A DNA stretch of 64,000 nucleotides from Mangrovimonas sp. TPBH4 (lineage in GTDB: Bacteria > Bacteroidota > Bacteroidia > Flavobacteriales > Flavobacteriaceae): contig NZ_LBIO01000057.1 of assembly GCF_001280505.1 (NCBI RefSeq), positions 1 through 64,000 on the forward strand. The letters are read 5' to 3'. The notes below the pieces were generated by a model. The model saw only the letters and a program-made list of their open reading frames with translations. It did not search any database and was not told the DNA's origin. Positions 27,147 through 36,232 of this stretch are shown piece after piece (positions within the stretch are counted from its first letter, which is position 1; each line of letters opens with the position of its first letter). The translations under genes and the position numbers were made by a program.

Positions 27147-28160
27147 TTAATCCAATACTACAGACTTTACTGTTTTCACAATTCTTCCAGCAATCTTGTA
27201 TGGGTCTCCGTTAGAAGCTGGACGACGATCTTCCAACCATCCTTTCCAACCTTTCTCAACAGTGATAATTGGAATTCTGATAGAAGCTCCTCTATCTGAG
27301 ATTCCGTAGCTGAAGTCATTGATAGAAGCAGTTTCGTGTAAACCTGTTAAACGCTCGTCGTTAAACTCTCCGTAAACTTCGATGTGTTCTTTAACAACTG
27401 GACGGAACGCTTCACAAATTTTCATATAAGTTTCTTTGTCTCCACAAGTTCTCAAAACAGAGTTAGAGAAGTTTGCGTGCATACCAGATCCGTTCCAGTC
27501 TCCTTTAATTGGTTTTGGATGGTATTCAATATAGTAACCATATTTCTCAGTCAAACGATCCAATAGATAACGAGCTACCCAGATTTCATCACCTGCTTTC
27601 TTAGCGCCTTTGGCAAACAATTGGAATTCCCATTGACCACAAGCAACTTCTTGATTGATTCCTTCAAAGTTCAATCCAGCAGCAATACATTGGTCAGCAT
27701 GCTCTTCAACGATATCTCTTCCGTGTGTGTTTCTTCCACCAACAGAACAGTAGTACATTCCTTGAGGACCAGGGTAACCTCCAATAGGGAATCCTAATGG
27801 CAATTGAGTATGAGTGTCCATGATGAAGTATTCTTGCTCGAACCCGAACCAGAAATCGTTGTCATCATCATCAATGGTAGCTCTTCCGTTTGATTCGTGA
27901 GGAGTTCCATCAGCATTTAAAACCTCAGTCATTACCAAGTACCCGTCTTTTCTTGCAGGGTCAGGGTAAATAGCAACCGGCTTTAAAAGGCAGTCAGAAG
28001 ATCCACCTTCAGCTTGTTTTGTTGAACTTCCATCAAAAGACCAAACAGGACAGTCTTCTAATTTACCACTAAAATCTTCTTCGATTTTAGTTTTACTTCT
28101 CATGTTTTGAGTAGGGTAATAACCATCTAGCCAAATGTACTCAAGTTTAGATTTTGCCAT
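27147..28160 (-). CDS. Glutamine synthetase, type II (eukaryote-like)
   Basis: This 337-residue protein makes glutamine from glutamate, ammonia and ATP. The beta-grasp domain includes WSFDGSSTKQAEG. The catalytic half has FGFEQEYF (metal-binding Glu), the GINQEVACGQWEFQ block, and the ATP/ammonia motif around GDWNGSGMHANFS. The short length and these motifs fit GSII, not the ~470-residue GSI. It is divergent from a GSIII gene across a 240-base regulatory gap. Confidence 0.95.
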   Translation of the reverse strand: MAKSKLEYIWLDGYYPTQNMRSKTKIEEDFSGKLEDCPVWSFDGSSTKQAEGGSSDCLLKPVAIYPDPARKDGYLVMTEVLNADGTPHESNGRATIDDDDNDFWFGFEQEYFIMDTHTQLPLGFPIGGYPGPQGMYYCSVGGRNTHGRDIVEEHADQCIAAGLNFEGINQEVACGQWEFQLFAKGAKKAGDEIWVARYLLDRLTEKYGYYIEYHPKPIKGDWNGSGMHANFSNSVLRTCGDKETYMKICEAFRPVVKEHIEVYGEFNDERLTGLHETASINDFSYGISDRGASIRIPIITVEKGWKGWLEDRRPASNGDPYKIAGRIVKTVKSVVLD

Positions 28161-28217
28161 TGTATAAAAATATTTTCAATTAATAGGGCAAATATAAATG
28201 ATTTGATATTAACTACC

Positions 28218-28312
28218 TTTTTTTGGGGGTGATTTTATTAACAGCTCGACTTTTTTTTAGTTATGCCCCGTTTTTTTTAGGGTTATTTTTAAAACGGTCT
28301 GTTTTTTAGGGG
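28218..28312. promoter_or_regulatory. T-tract repeats between the divergent glutamine synthetases
   Basis: There are four runs of six to eight T, three of them followed closely by G-runs: TTTTTTTGGGGGT (28218), TTTTTTTTAGTTAT (28251), TTTTTTTTAGGGTTA (28271) and TTTTTTAGGGGTAA (28302). They may be regulator-binding or curved-DNA elements shared by both genes. No binding protein is suggested by the sequence. Confidence 0.4.
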
Positions 28313-28374
28313 TAAAAATGCGATATTGTTAATAATTAAGGTAAAATTGCTTTTATTGAGAAGTCCCTACAAAC

Positions 28375-28382
28375 TATTTTTG
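28375..28382 (+). promoter_or_regulatory. -7 box of the GSIII gene
   Basis: TAttTTTG matches the Bacteroidota -7 consensus. Transcription would start at about 28388, which rules out the upstream in-frame ATG at 28326 and fixes the start at 28401. Confidence 0.65.
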
Positions 28383-28400
28383 TGGTCTAAATATTTAAAT

Positions 28401-30587
28401 ATGTCAACATTACGATTTCATGCCGTCAAGGAGTCCTTTGATAGGGGGCCTTTGAAAATTGATTTTAAAGAGCGTCGCTCTGCTATTTTTGGTTCAAAGG
28501 TTTTTAATGAAATGGCCATGCGCCAATATTTAACGAAGGAAGCCTGTAATAGTGTGATGGATGCCAATAGGTTTGGCTTTAAAATCGATAGAACTATTGC
28601 AGACCATATTGCAGCAGGGATGAAGGAGTGGGCTATTTCTAAAGGAGCTACTCATTATACGCATTGGTTCCAACCCTTAACCGGAGCGACCGCAGAAAAG
28701 CATGATGCATTTTTTGAGCCAGTAGGTGGGGGTGTTGCCATTGAAAAATTCGATGGTGGGCAGTTAGTTCAACAGGAACCTGATGCTTCCAGTTTTCCGC
28801 ATGGAGGCATTAGAAACACTTTTGAAGCTCGAGGTTATACCGCTTGGGATCCAACATCTCCAGCCTTTATTTATGAAACAACTTTATGCATCCCTACGGT
28901 ATTTGTGGCCTATACAGGGGAAGCCTTGGATTATAAAACGCCGTTGCTACGAGCCTTGCAGGCCGTGGACAATGCTGCGGTGGCAGTGTGCAAATACTTT
29001 GATAAGAATGTAAGGAAGGTAAACGCTTCCTTAGGATGGGAGCAGGAGTACTTTTTAGTTGACAGCGGATTGGTAGCTTCAAGGCCGGATATTGTGCTTA
29101 CGGGAAGGACTTTGTTGGGGCATTCGGCGGCCAAGGGGCAGCAGTTGGATGATCACTATTTTGGTACCATTCCCAACAGGGCTATGGCCTATATGAGGGA
29201 TTTGGAAAATGAATGTATGCTATTGGGAATTCCGGTAAAGACACGTCATAATGAGGTGGCTCCAAACCAATTTGAATTGGCCCCGATATTTGATGAGGCC
29301 AATTTAGCTGTGGATCATAACTCCTTATTAATGGATGTTATGAGCAAGGTGGCCGAACGACACCATTTTAAAGTATTGTTTCACGAAAAGCCTTTTAAGG
29401 GAGTAAATGGGTCTGGAAAACACAACAATTGGAGTTTAGGAACAGATACAGGCGTGAATTTGTTGAGCCCGGGCAAAACACCCATGAGCAATCTTCAGTT
29501 TTTAACGTTTTTCATCAATACCATAAAAGCGGTGCATGATAATGAGGAATTGTTACGTGCAGCTGTAGCTTCGGCGAGTAATGACCATAGGTTGGGAGCA
29601 AACGAAGCTCCTCCAGCAATCATGTCGGTGTTTATTGGGCAGCAATTGAGCAGTGTGCTGAATGAATTGGAGAATGTAACAGATGGGAAATTGTCACCAG
29701 CAGAAAAAACCGATTTAAAGTTGAATGTGGTTGGGAAAATTCCTGAGATTCTATTGGATAATACCGACAGGAACAGAACGTCTCCTTTTGCCTTTACAGG
29801 AAATAAATTTGAATTTAGGGCAGTGGGGTCAAAGGCCAACTGTGCCAATCCTATGACGGTATTGAATACCATTGTTGCAAAGCAATTAATGGATTTCAAG
29901 GAGGAGGTCGATGTGTTGATAGAGAAAAAGAAGCTTAAGAAAGATGAGGCCATTTTCAATGTGTTGCGGGAATATATCAAAATTTCGAAGTCCATTTTGT
30001 TTGAAGGTAATGGGTATAGCGAAGCTTGGGAAAAGGAAGCAAAAAAACGAAAATTAAGTAACAATAAAACCACTCCAGAAGCCCTGAAGGTAAAAGTGTC
30101 ACCCAAAGTGCTTGAATTATTTGAAAATTTAGGGGTGATGAATAAGATTGAATCGCAAGCCCGTTATGAAATTGAGATGGAGGATTACATCCATCGCATT
30201 CAAATAGAAGGTAGGGTTTTGGGGGATATTGCAAGAAACCATGTGGTTCCTACCGCGGTTCGTTATCAAAACAGATTGATCGAAAATGTAAAAGGGCTAA
30301 AGGAGATTTTTGGAACGGAGTTTAAAGAGTTGGCAAAAGAACAGCTAAACCTAATTAAGGAAATTTCGAGTCATATAGAATCCATCAATTCCAATGTAAC
30401 CAAAATGATCCAGGTGAGAAAGGAAGCCAATAAAATTGAAAAGGTGGATAAAAAAGCGATGGCCTACTGTAATACGGTAAAACCATTGTTTGATGAGATC
30501 AGGTATCATTGTGATAAGTTGGAACTCTTGGTGGATGACGAATTATGGCCTTTAACAAAATACCGAGAGTTGTTGTTTGTTAAGTAG
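28401..30587 (+). CDS. glnN: Glutamine synthetase, type III
   Basis: This is a 728-residue GSIII, the long family typical of Bacteroidota and cyanobacteria. Recognisable blocks are FTHWFQPLTG-like THYTHWFQPLTGATAEKHD, the GWEQEYF-type SLGWEQEYFLVD, KTRHNEVAPNQFE and HEKPFKGVNGSGKHNNWS. The frame is open back to 28326, but the 25 upstream residues are hydrophobic and unconserved and overlap the promoter, so MSTLRFHAVKES at 28401 is taken as the start. It acts in nitrogen assimilation alongside the divergent GSII. Confidence 0.95.
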   Translation: MSTLRFHAVKESFDRGPLKIDFKERRSAIFGSKVFNEMAMRQYLTKEACNSVMDANRFGFKIDRTIADHIAAGMKEWAISKGATHYTHWFQPLTGATAEKHDAFFEPVGGGVAIEKFDGGQLVQQEPDASSFPHGGIRNTFEARGYTAWDPTSPAFIYETTLCIPTVFVAYTGEALDYKTPLLRALQAVDNAAVAVCKYFDKNVRKVNASLGWEQEYFLVDSGLVASRPDIVLTGRTLLGHSAAKGQQLDDHYFGTIPNRAMAYMRDLENECMLLGIPVKTRHNEVAPNQFELAPIFDEANLAVDHNSLLMDVMSKVAERHHFKVLFHEKPFKGVNGSGKHNNWSLGTDTGVNLLSPGKTPMSNLQFLTFFINTIKAVHDNEELLRAAVASASNDHRLGANEAPPAIMSVFIGQQLSSVLNELENVTDGKLSPAEKTDLKLNVVGKIPEILLDNTDRNRTSPFAFTGNKFEFRAVGSKANCANPMTVLNTIVAKQLMDFKEEVDVLIEKKKLKKDEAIFNVLREYIKISKSILFEGNGYSEAWEKEAKKRKLSNNKTTPEALKVKVSPKVLELFENLGVMNKIESQARYEIEMEDYIHRIQIEGRVLGDIARNHVVPTAVRYQNRLIENVKGLKEIFGTEFKELAKEQLNLIKEISSHIESINSNVTKMIQVRKEANKIEKVDKKAMAYCNTVKPLFDEIRYHCDKLELLVDDELWPLTKYRELLFVK

Positions 30588-30637
30588 TTGAAAATCAATT
30601 TCTTTCTACTGGTCTTTTTCTGCCCGTTTTTTTGTGT

Positions 30638-30655
30638 ACGTAATACTACGTACTT
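30638..30655. promoter_or_regulatory. 18-bp palindrome upstream of a small secreted peptide gene
   Basis: GTACGT-AATACT-ACGTAC has the same 6-N6-6 plan as the palindromes near the two kinase operons, and its spacer AATACT is identical to that at 52713. It lies 145 bases before the 48-codon ORF. No -7 box is found at the spacing seen elsewhere. Confidence 0.45.
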
Positions 30656-30799
30656 AAAAGCTGATGAAAATGCATTTCGTCTTAGTATTTTACGAATTAT
30701 CGAAATTATAGGTTTATAGCCTTAAAAAAGTAGCAAAACATTTATAAGTGGCGACATTATTTGTTACTTTTATAGTGCTATTAATCAATTATTTGTAAA

Positions 30800-30946
30800 A
30801 TGAAGAAGTTACTGCTAAGCGTAGCTGTACTCATGTTTGCTACATTGTTGTTTTCTCAGGAGGATTCCGAAGATAAGAAAGACGATTTGAAAAAAACGGA
30901 CAATATAGTTTCGGTACAGAAAGGGAAACCGGCAACGGATATGTGA
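30800..30946 (+). CDS. 48-residue secreted peptide
   Basis: This short ORF, under the usual length cut-off, has a clean signal peptide (MKKLLLSVAVLMFATLLFSQ, cleavage near residue 19-20). A charged 28-residue mature part follows, EDSEDKKDD...GKPATDM. A possible -7 box TActTTTA (30765-30772) precedes it, and a strong terminator follows at 31009. The complete transcription unit makes it credible. The function is unknown. Confidence 0.6.
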   Translation: MKKLLLSVAVLMFATLLFSQEDSEDKKDDLKKTDNIVSVQKGKPATDM

Positions 30947-31008
30947 CATTCTTTTACAGCTACAAGATGTATTTAAAACTTTAGTTTTTAGTTTAATGTT
31001 TTAGTACG

Positions 31009-31052
31009 AAAAAGACAAGTAAATTAGTTCTTAATTTATTTGTCTTTTTTTT
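31009..31052 (+). terminator. Terminator of the small peptide gene
   Basis: An 18-bp stem (31009-31026 with 31032-31049) has one G-T pair and a 5-base loop, followed by T-rich sequence. Confidence 0.88.
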
Positions 31053-31106
31053 CTGTTAAAAGCCATAAGTAAGTCTGGATTCCTCTGAAAAATAAATTAC
31101 AATCCT

Positions 31107-31114
31107 TATTTTTG
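31107..31114 (+). promoter_or_regulatory. -7 box of purM
   Basis: TAttTTTG lies 17 bases ahead of the purM ATG. No clear -33 TTG stands at standard spacing. Confidence 0.5.
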
Positions 31115-31131
31115 TGCCATAATTTGATTTC

Positions 31132-32310
31132 ATGAGCCAAGATATAAGTAAAAGATACGCGCAAAGGGGTGTTTCTGCCTCCAAAGAAGATGTTCACAAC
31201 GCAATAAAGAATATTGACAAAGGGTTGTTTCCTAAAGCCTTTTGTAAGATTGTGCCTGATTTTCTTACCAACGATGAAGATTATTGTTTAATAATGCATG
31301 CTGATGGTGCTGGAACCAAAAGTTCCCTGGCTTATATGTATTGGAAGGAAACGGGAGATGTGTCTGTTTGGAAGGGAATTGCGCAGGATGCCTTGATCAT
31401 GAATATTGATGATCTTTTGTGTGTAGGTGCTACAGATAATATCATGTTGTCCTCTACAATTGGAAGAAACAAAAACTTGATTCCGGGAGAAGTTATTTCG
31501 GCCATCATTAATGGTACCGAAGAATTGATTTCAGAATTGAAGGATTTCGGCGTGACCATTCATTCAACAGGAGGTGAAACTGCCGATGTAGGAGATTTGG
31601 TACGTACCATTATCGTAGATTCTACAGTTACGGCCAGAATGAAACGTAGTGATGTTATTGACAACGCCAATATCAAGGCAGGAGATGTTATTGTTGGACT
31701 GTCGTCTTCTGGTCAGGCTAGTTATGAGAAAGAATATAATGGAGGTATGGGAAGTAATGGACTAACTTCTGCTCGCCATGATGTATTCCATAAATATCTG
31801 GCAGAGAAGTTTCCAGAGAGCTTTGATGCTTCGGTTCCCGATGAATTGGTATATTCTGGTCAAGTACAATTAACCGATGCTGTTGAAGACGCTCCTTTGG
31901 ATGCCGGAAAATTGGTGTTGTCTCCAACCAGAACCTATGCCCCAATTATAAAACGAATCTTATCAAAATATACAAGTGCGGACATTCATGGAATGGTGCA
32001 CTGTTCAGGTGGTGCACAAACCAAAGTGTTACACTTTGTAGATGCTTTACATGTTATCAAGGATAATTTATTCCCAGTACCACCTTTGTTCAAGCTCATC
32101 CAAGAACAATCTAAGACGGATTGGAAAGAAATGTACCAAGTGTTTAACTGTGGTCATAGAATGGAACTGTATGTATCTCCTGAAATTGCAGAGGATATCA
32201 TAGCCATTTCTAAATCCTTCAATGTCGATGCACAAATTGTTGGAAGGGTAGAGGCTTCTGAAAATAAAAAACTTACAATAGAAAGTGAATTTGGAACGTT
32301 CAACTATTAA
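31132..32310 (+). CDS. purM: Phosphoribosylformylglycinamidine cyclo-ligase (AIR synthase)
   Basis: The enzyme closes the imidazole ring in purine synthesis (FGAM + ATP to AIR). The 392-residue Bacteroidota form is somewhat longer than E. coli PurM (~345). AIRS-type motifs visible are KRYAQRGVSASKEDV near the N-terminus, the HADGAGTKSSLAY phosphate loop, NIDDLLCVGAT and STGGETADVGDLV. The C-terminal half carries VGLSSSGQASYE and GMVHCSGGAQTK. It is followed by a DUF3078 gene with a short gap. Confidence 0.93.
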   Translation: MSQDISKRYAQRGVSASKEDVHNAIKNIDKGLFPKAFCKIVPDFLTNDEDYCLIMHADGAGTKSSLAYMYWKETGDVSVWKGIAQDALIMNIDDLLCVGATDNIMLSSTIGRNKNLIPGEVISAIINGTEELISELKDFGVTIHSTGGETADVGDLVRTIIVDSTVTARMKRSDVIDNANIKAGDVIVGLSSSGQASYEKEYNGGMGSNGLTSARHDVFHKYLAEKFPESFDASVPDELVYSGQVQLTDAVEDAPLDAGKLVLSPTRTYAPIIKRILSKYTSADIHGMVHCSGGAQTKVLHFVDALHVIKDNLFPVPPLFKLIQEQSKTDWKEMYQVFNCGHRMELYVSPEIAEDIIAISKSFNVDAQIVGRVEASENKKLTIESEFGTFNY

Positions 32311-32343
32311 TGAAATTTAATCTATTATAAGTTTTTGGGGTTG

Positions 32344-33303
32344 ATGAAAAATGTTTTTGTTCTTCTATTTATACTGAGTGTGCAATGTGTCTTGGCCCAG
32401 CCGGATTCCTTATTTGTAAAAAAAGCGATTAAGCATGAGATCAAGCCAAAATGGACCCAAAGCAATAAACTTGGTTTTGACCTTAGTGAGGTAGCATTCG
32501 TCAATTGGAACTCGGGGGGTAGTAACTCTATTTCGGCATTGTTGGGACTGGTATCTAACCTAGGGTACAAGTATAAAAACTTTTCATGGCAATCGGTTGG
32601 TACCTTGCGTTACGGAATCAATAAACAGCAGGGACAGGAGGTGAGAAAAACGGACGATGTAATCGAGTTGGTCTCTAATTTGGGATACCGAAAGGATACC
32701 CTCACCAATTGGTTCTACTCGGCTCGTTTCAATTTTAAAACTCAGCTTACCAACGGTTATAAATATCCAGAAACAAGTAAACCTATTTCTCAGTTTATGG
32801 CTCCCGGTTATCTATTTTTAGGGGGTGGGGTAGAATATGGTAAAAATATCGAAAAGCTTTCCTTTTATTTTTCACCAATGACCTTCAAGTCAACTTTTGT
32901 ATTGGACGAAGCTTTGTCCAATGCAGGGTCTTTTGGGGTTACCCCAGCTGTTTTGGATGCCGATGGCAACGTAATTGTTTCAGGACAGCGGGTGCGGACA
33001 GAAATGGGGATTTTGTTCACCAATTCCTATGAGACACCCGTTTATGAAAACATCAATTTGATCAATCGAATTAGCTTGTATACCGATTACATTAACAGTT
33101 TTGGAAATATTGATGTAGATTGGGAAGTCCTCCTGAATTTTAAGGTGAATAAATATGTCAAGACCAGTTTTGGTTCTCACCTTATTTATGATAACGACGT
33201 TAAAAATCTGGAAGCCACAGAAGTTGAAGGGGAATTTGAAAAAAAAGGCGCCCGTATTCAATGGAAACAACTTTTGGGAATTGGTGTTGTGGTTGGTTTT
33301 TAG
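32344..33303 (+). CDS. DUF3078 family outer membrane-like protein
   Basis: This 319-residue protein has a signal peptide (MKNVFVLLFILSVQCVLAQ). An upstream in-frame TTG at 32335 would add three residues and is less likely than the ATG at 32344. The core motif NKLGFDLSEVAFVNWNSGGSN is diagnostic of DUF3078. The rest has alternating beta strands with aromatic girdles, consistent with a barrel, and ends in GIGVVVGF. Its function is unknown. Confidence 0.85.
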   Translation: MKNVFVLLFILSVQCVLAQPDSLFVKKAIKHEIKPKWTQSNKLGFDLSEVAFVNWNSGGSNSISALLGLVSNLGYKYKNFSWQSVGTLRYGINKQQGQEVRKTDDVIELVSNLGYRKDTLTNWFYSARFNFKTQLTNGYKYPETSKPISQFMAPGYLFLGGGVEYGKNIEKLSFYFSPMTFKSTFVLDEALSNAGSFGVTPAVLDADGNVIVSGQRVRTEMGILFTNSYETPVYENINLINRISLYTDYINSFGNIDVDWEVLLNFKVNKYVKTSFGSHLIYDNDVKNLEATEVEGEFEKKGARIQWKQLLGIGVVVGF

Positions 33304-33521
33304 TGCCCAAATTGTTATTCTGACAAAAACAAGTCGTTTTTATTATTTGCAAACTTTTTAAAATTTTTCATTTTTTAACTAATTGAATGTCAATAAATTA
33401 ACAAGTGTTTATTGATAACTTTATTTTTACAGACGTAATCTGTGTTTTAAAATCATCTACTTTTACGTCTAGAAAATCATTCCGATTTAAATAACCTTTT
33501 CTAATAAAAAACTCAGCTATT

Positions 33522-36074
33522 ATGAAAGTCGATACTTCTCCAGTGTCCAAAAGAATTTATACTCAAGAAGAAGCGTTTCAAGCTTCATTAGACTATTTTA
33601 AGGGTGATGATTTAGCCGCTCGCGTGTGGGTAAATAAGTATGCTTTGAAAGATTCAGATGGGAATATTTATGAGCTTACTCCAGATGATATGCACAGGCG
33701 AATCGCTAGTGAAATAGCAAGGATAGAAGCCCGTTATCCTAATGCTATGAGCGAAGATGAAATTTTTGATTTAATCAAGGATTTTAAGTACATCGTGCCA
33801 CAGGGAAGCCCTATGGCAGGAATTGGAAATAAATACCAGGTAGGATCTTTGTCTAACTGTTTTGTAATTGGTAACGAAGGAGATTCTGATTCCTATGGAG
33901 GGATCATGAAAGTAGACCAGGAGCAAGTTCAGTTAATGAAGCGTCGTGGTGGTGTTGGACATGATTTGTCCCACATCCGTCCTAAAGGGAGTGACGTTAA
34001 GAACTCGGCCTTGACTTCTACGGGAATTGTTCCTTTTATGGAGCGCTATTCCAACTCAACAAGAGAGGTGGCGCAGGATGGACGTCGTGGTGCCTTGATG
34101 TTGTCTATTTCTGTAAACCATCCAGATTCCGAAGCTTTCGTAGATGCTAAATTGGAGCAGGGAAAGGTAACTGGAGCTAATGTTTCGGTAAGAATTGACG
34201 ATCAGTTCATGAAAGCGGTTAAGGAAGGTTCTGAGTACAAACAAACGTATCCTATTTTTAGCGATAATCCACAGGCAAGCAAGACAATAGATGCAACAGG
34301 CCTTTGGAAGAAAATCGTTCACAATGCATGGAAATCAGCTGAGCCAGGAATTTTATTCTGGGATACCATTGCAAGAGAATCCATTCCGGATTGTTATGCC
34401 GAGTTTGGTTATAAAACAGTATCAACAAATCCATGTGGGGAGATTCCATTATGTCCTTATGATTCTTGTCGTTTGTTGGCGATCAACTTATTTTCATACG
34501 TAGAAAACCCATTTACAGATAAAGCCTCTTTCAATTTTGAATTGTTCAAGAAACACGTGGCCTATGCGCAGCGTATGATGGATGATATCATCGATCTTGA
34601 ATTGGAAAAAATTGATGTGATTTTGGCAAAAATTGATGCCGATCCAGAATCTGATGAAATCAAGGCTATCGAAAGAAACCTTTGGTTGAACATTCGCCAA
34701 AAAGCTTACGAAGGACGTCGTACAGGAATCGGTATCACTGCCGAAGGAGATATGTTGGCGGCTTTAGGTATTCAATATGGTTCGGAAGAAGGAAATGCAT
34801 TTTCTGTTGAAGTTCATAAAACATTGGCTATTGCAGCCTATAGAGGATCTGTTTACACGGCTAAAGAGCGTGGAGCCTTTACCATTTATGATGCTGAACT
34901 TGAGAAGGACAATCCATTCATTTTAAGATTGAAGGATGCCGATGAAAAGCTGTATTATGAAATGATGGAGTACGGGCGTCGTAACATCGCCTTGTTGACC
35001 ATTGCGCCAACAGGTACCACAAGTTTGATGACCCAAACATCTTCAGGAATTGAGCCTGTTTTCTTGCCAGTTTACAAGCGTCGTAGAAAAGTGAATCCTA
35101 ACGATAAGGAAGCTCGTGTAGACTTTGTTGATGAAGTTGGTGATTCTTGGGAAGAGTATGTGGTATTCCACCACCGCTTTAAGCAATGGATGGAAGTAAA
35201 TGGTTATGATATCACTAAAAATTACTCGCAAGAGGAATTGGATGAATTGGTAAAAGAGTCTCCATATTATAAAGCGACTTCCAACGATGTGAACTGGTTG
35301 AGCAAAGTGAGCATGCAGGGATCTGTTCAAAAATGGGTAGACCACTCTATTAGTGTGACTATCAACTTGCCAAGTAATGTTTCAGAAGAATTGGTAGGTG
35401 AACTGTATTTGAAAGCTTGGGAAGTAGGTTGTAAAGGTGTAACTGTTTATAGAGATGGCTCTCGTTCTGGTGTGTTGATTTCTAACAGCGAAAAGAAGGA
35501 GGAAGAAAACAATGAAACACTAACGGCCTTCCCAACAAAGCGTCCGCAAGTATTGGAAGCCGATGTAGTAAGATTCCAAAACAACAAGGAAAAATGGATT
35601 GCTTTTATTGGATTGATAGAAGACCAGCCATATGAAATCTTTACTGGTTTGGCAGATGATGAAGACGGAATCTTAATTCCAAGATGGGTTACCGATGGGG
35701 TAATTATTAAAAATAGAAATGAAGACGGAACTTCTCGTTACGATTTCCAATATCAAAACAAGAGAGGTTATAAAACTACCATCGAAGGCTTGTCTCATAA
35801 ATTCAACCCAGAGTTCTGGAACTACGCTAAATTGATTTCTAGTACCTTGCGTCACGGTATGCCAATTGAGAAAATTGTTGATTTGATTAACAGTTTGCAG
35901 TTGGACGGTGAGTCTATTAGTACTTGGAAGAATGGAGTTGTAAGAGCCATTAAGCGTTACGTAGAAGACGGGACCAAAGCAAAAGGAAAATGTTCTAACT
36001 GTAATTCGGATAATTTGATCTATCAAGAAGGTTGTTTGACCTGTACAGATTGTGGGTCCTCCAAATGTGGATAG
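33522..36074 (+). CDS. nrdJ: Adenosylcobalamin-dependent ribonucleotide reductase (class II)
   Basis: NrdJ reduces ribonucleotides to deoxyribonucleotides using a B12-derived thiyl radical. It is 850 residues. Active-site elements are SNCFVIGN (Cys113), the NPCGEIPLCPYDSC block (Cys305 with Glu307) and the PTGTTSLM loop. The C-terminus carries a zinc-ribbon-like CSNC...CLTCTDCGSSKCG (824-849) that also provides redox cysteines. No cobalamin riboswitch is visible upstream. With icmF and the BtuF-like gene nearby it implies use of cobalamin. Confidence 0.95.
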   Translation: MKVDTSPVSKRIYTQEEAFQASLDYFKGDDLAARVWVNKYALKDSDGNIYELTPDDMHRRIASEIARIEARYPNAMSEDEIFDLIKDFKYIVPQGSPMAGIGNKYQVGSLSNCFVIGNEGDSDSYGGIMKVDQEQVQLMKRRGGVGHDLSHIRPKGSDVKNSALTSTGIVPFMERYSNSTREVAQDGRRGALMLSISVNHPDSEAFVDAKLEQGKVTGANVSVRIDDQFMKAVKEGSEYKQTYPIFSDNPQASKTIDATGLWKKIVHNAWKSAEPGILFWDTIARESIPDCYAEFGYKTVSTNPCGEIPLCPYDSCRLLAINLFSYVENPFTDKASFNFELFKKHVAYAQRMMDDIIDLELEKIDVILAKIDADPESDEIKAIERNLWLNIRQKAYEGRRTGIGITAEGDMLAALGIQYGSEEGNAFSVEVHKTLAIAAYRGSVYTAKERGAFTIYDAELEKDNPFILRLKDADEKLYYEMMEYGRRNIALLTIAPTGTTSLMTQTSSGIEPVFLPVYKRRRKVNPNDKEARVDFVDEVGDSWEEYVVFHHRFKQWMEVNGYDITKNYSQEELDELVKESPYYKATSNDVNWLSKVSMQGSVQKWVDHSISVTINLPSNVSEELVGELYLKAWEVGCKGVTVYRDGSRSGVLISNSEKKEEENNETLTAFPTKRPQVLEADVVRFQNNKEKWIAFIGLIEDQPYEIFTGLADDEDGILIPRWVTDGVIIKNRNEDGTSRYDFQYQNKRGYKTTIEGLSHKFNPEFWNYAKLISSTLRHGMPIEKIVDLINSLQLDGESISTWKNGVVRAIKRYVEDGTKAKGKCSNCNSDNLIYQEGCLTCTDCGSSKCG

Positions 36075-36101
36075 ATTTCAAAATATAATTTAAATGAAGA
36101 G

Positions 36102-36130
36102 AGAGCACCTTTAAGAGGTGCTCTTTTTTA
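36102..36130 (+). terminator. Terminator of nrdJ
   Basis: AGAGCACCT (36102-36110) pairs with AGGTGCTCT (36116-36124), with a 5-base loop followed by T6. Confidence 0.9.
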
Positions 36131-36203
36131 TTCAGGAGAATTTTGACCTGCGTAGCAAATGTTATTTGTGGATATTATCAATTCAACAATTCATAAATTA
36201 TCG

Positions 36204-36211
36204 TATTTTTG
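36204..36211 (+). promoter_or_regulatory. -7 box of prfA
   Basis: TAttTTTG. Its final TTG is the longest in-frame start, which is therefore excluded. The ATG at 36233 lies about 15 bases after the expected transcription start. Confidence 0.65.
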
Positions 36212-36232
36212 CGGCACAATTTAAATAGGCAA

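Noticed and set aside
28326-28400. Upstream extension of the GSIII ORF by 25 residues
   Set aside because: It overlaps the -7 box at 28375-28382 and is not GSIII-like.
29495-30106. 203-codon minus-strand ORF inside the GSIII gene
   Set aside because: It is a shadow of a strongly conserved coding region, with hydrophobic-biased composition.
33304-33521. Cobalamin riboswitch upstream of nrdJ
   Set aside because: I looked for the B12-box-like conserved core and hairpin set and saw none in this 218-base AT-rich leader. A covariance-model search would settle it.
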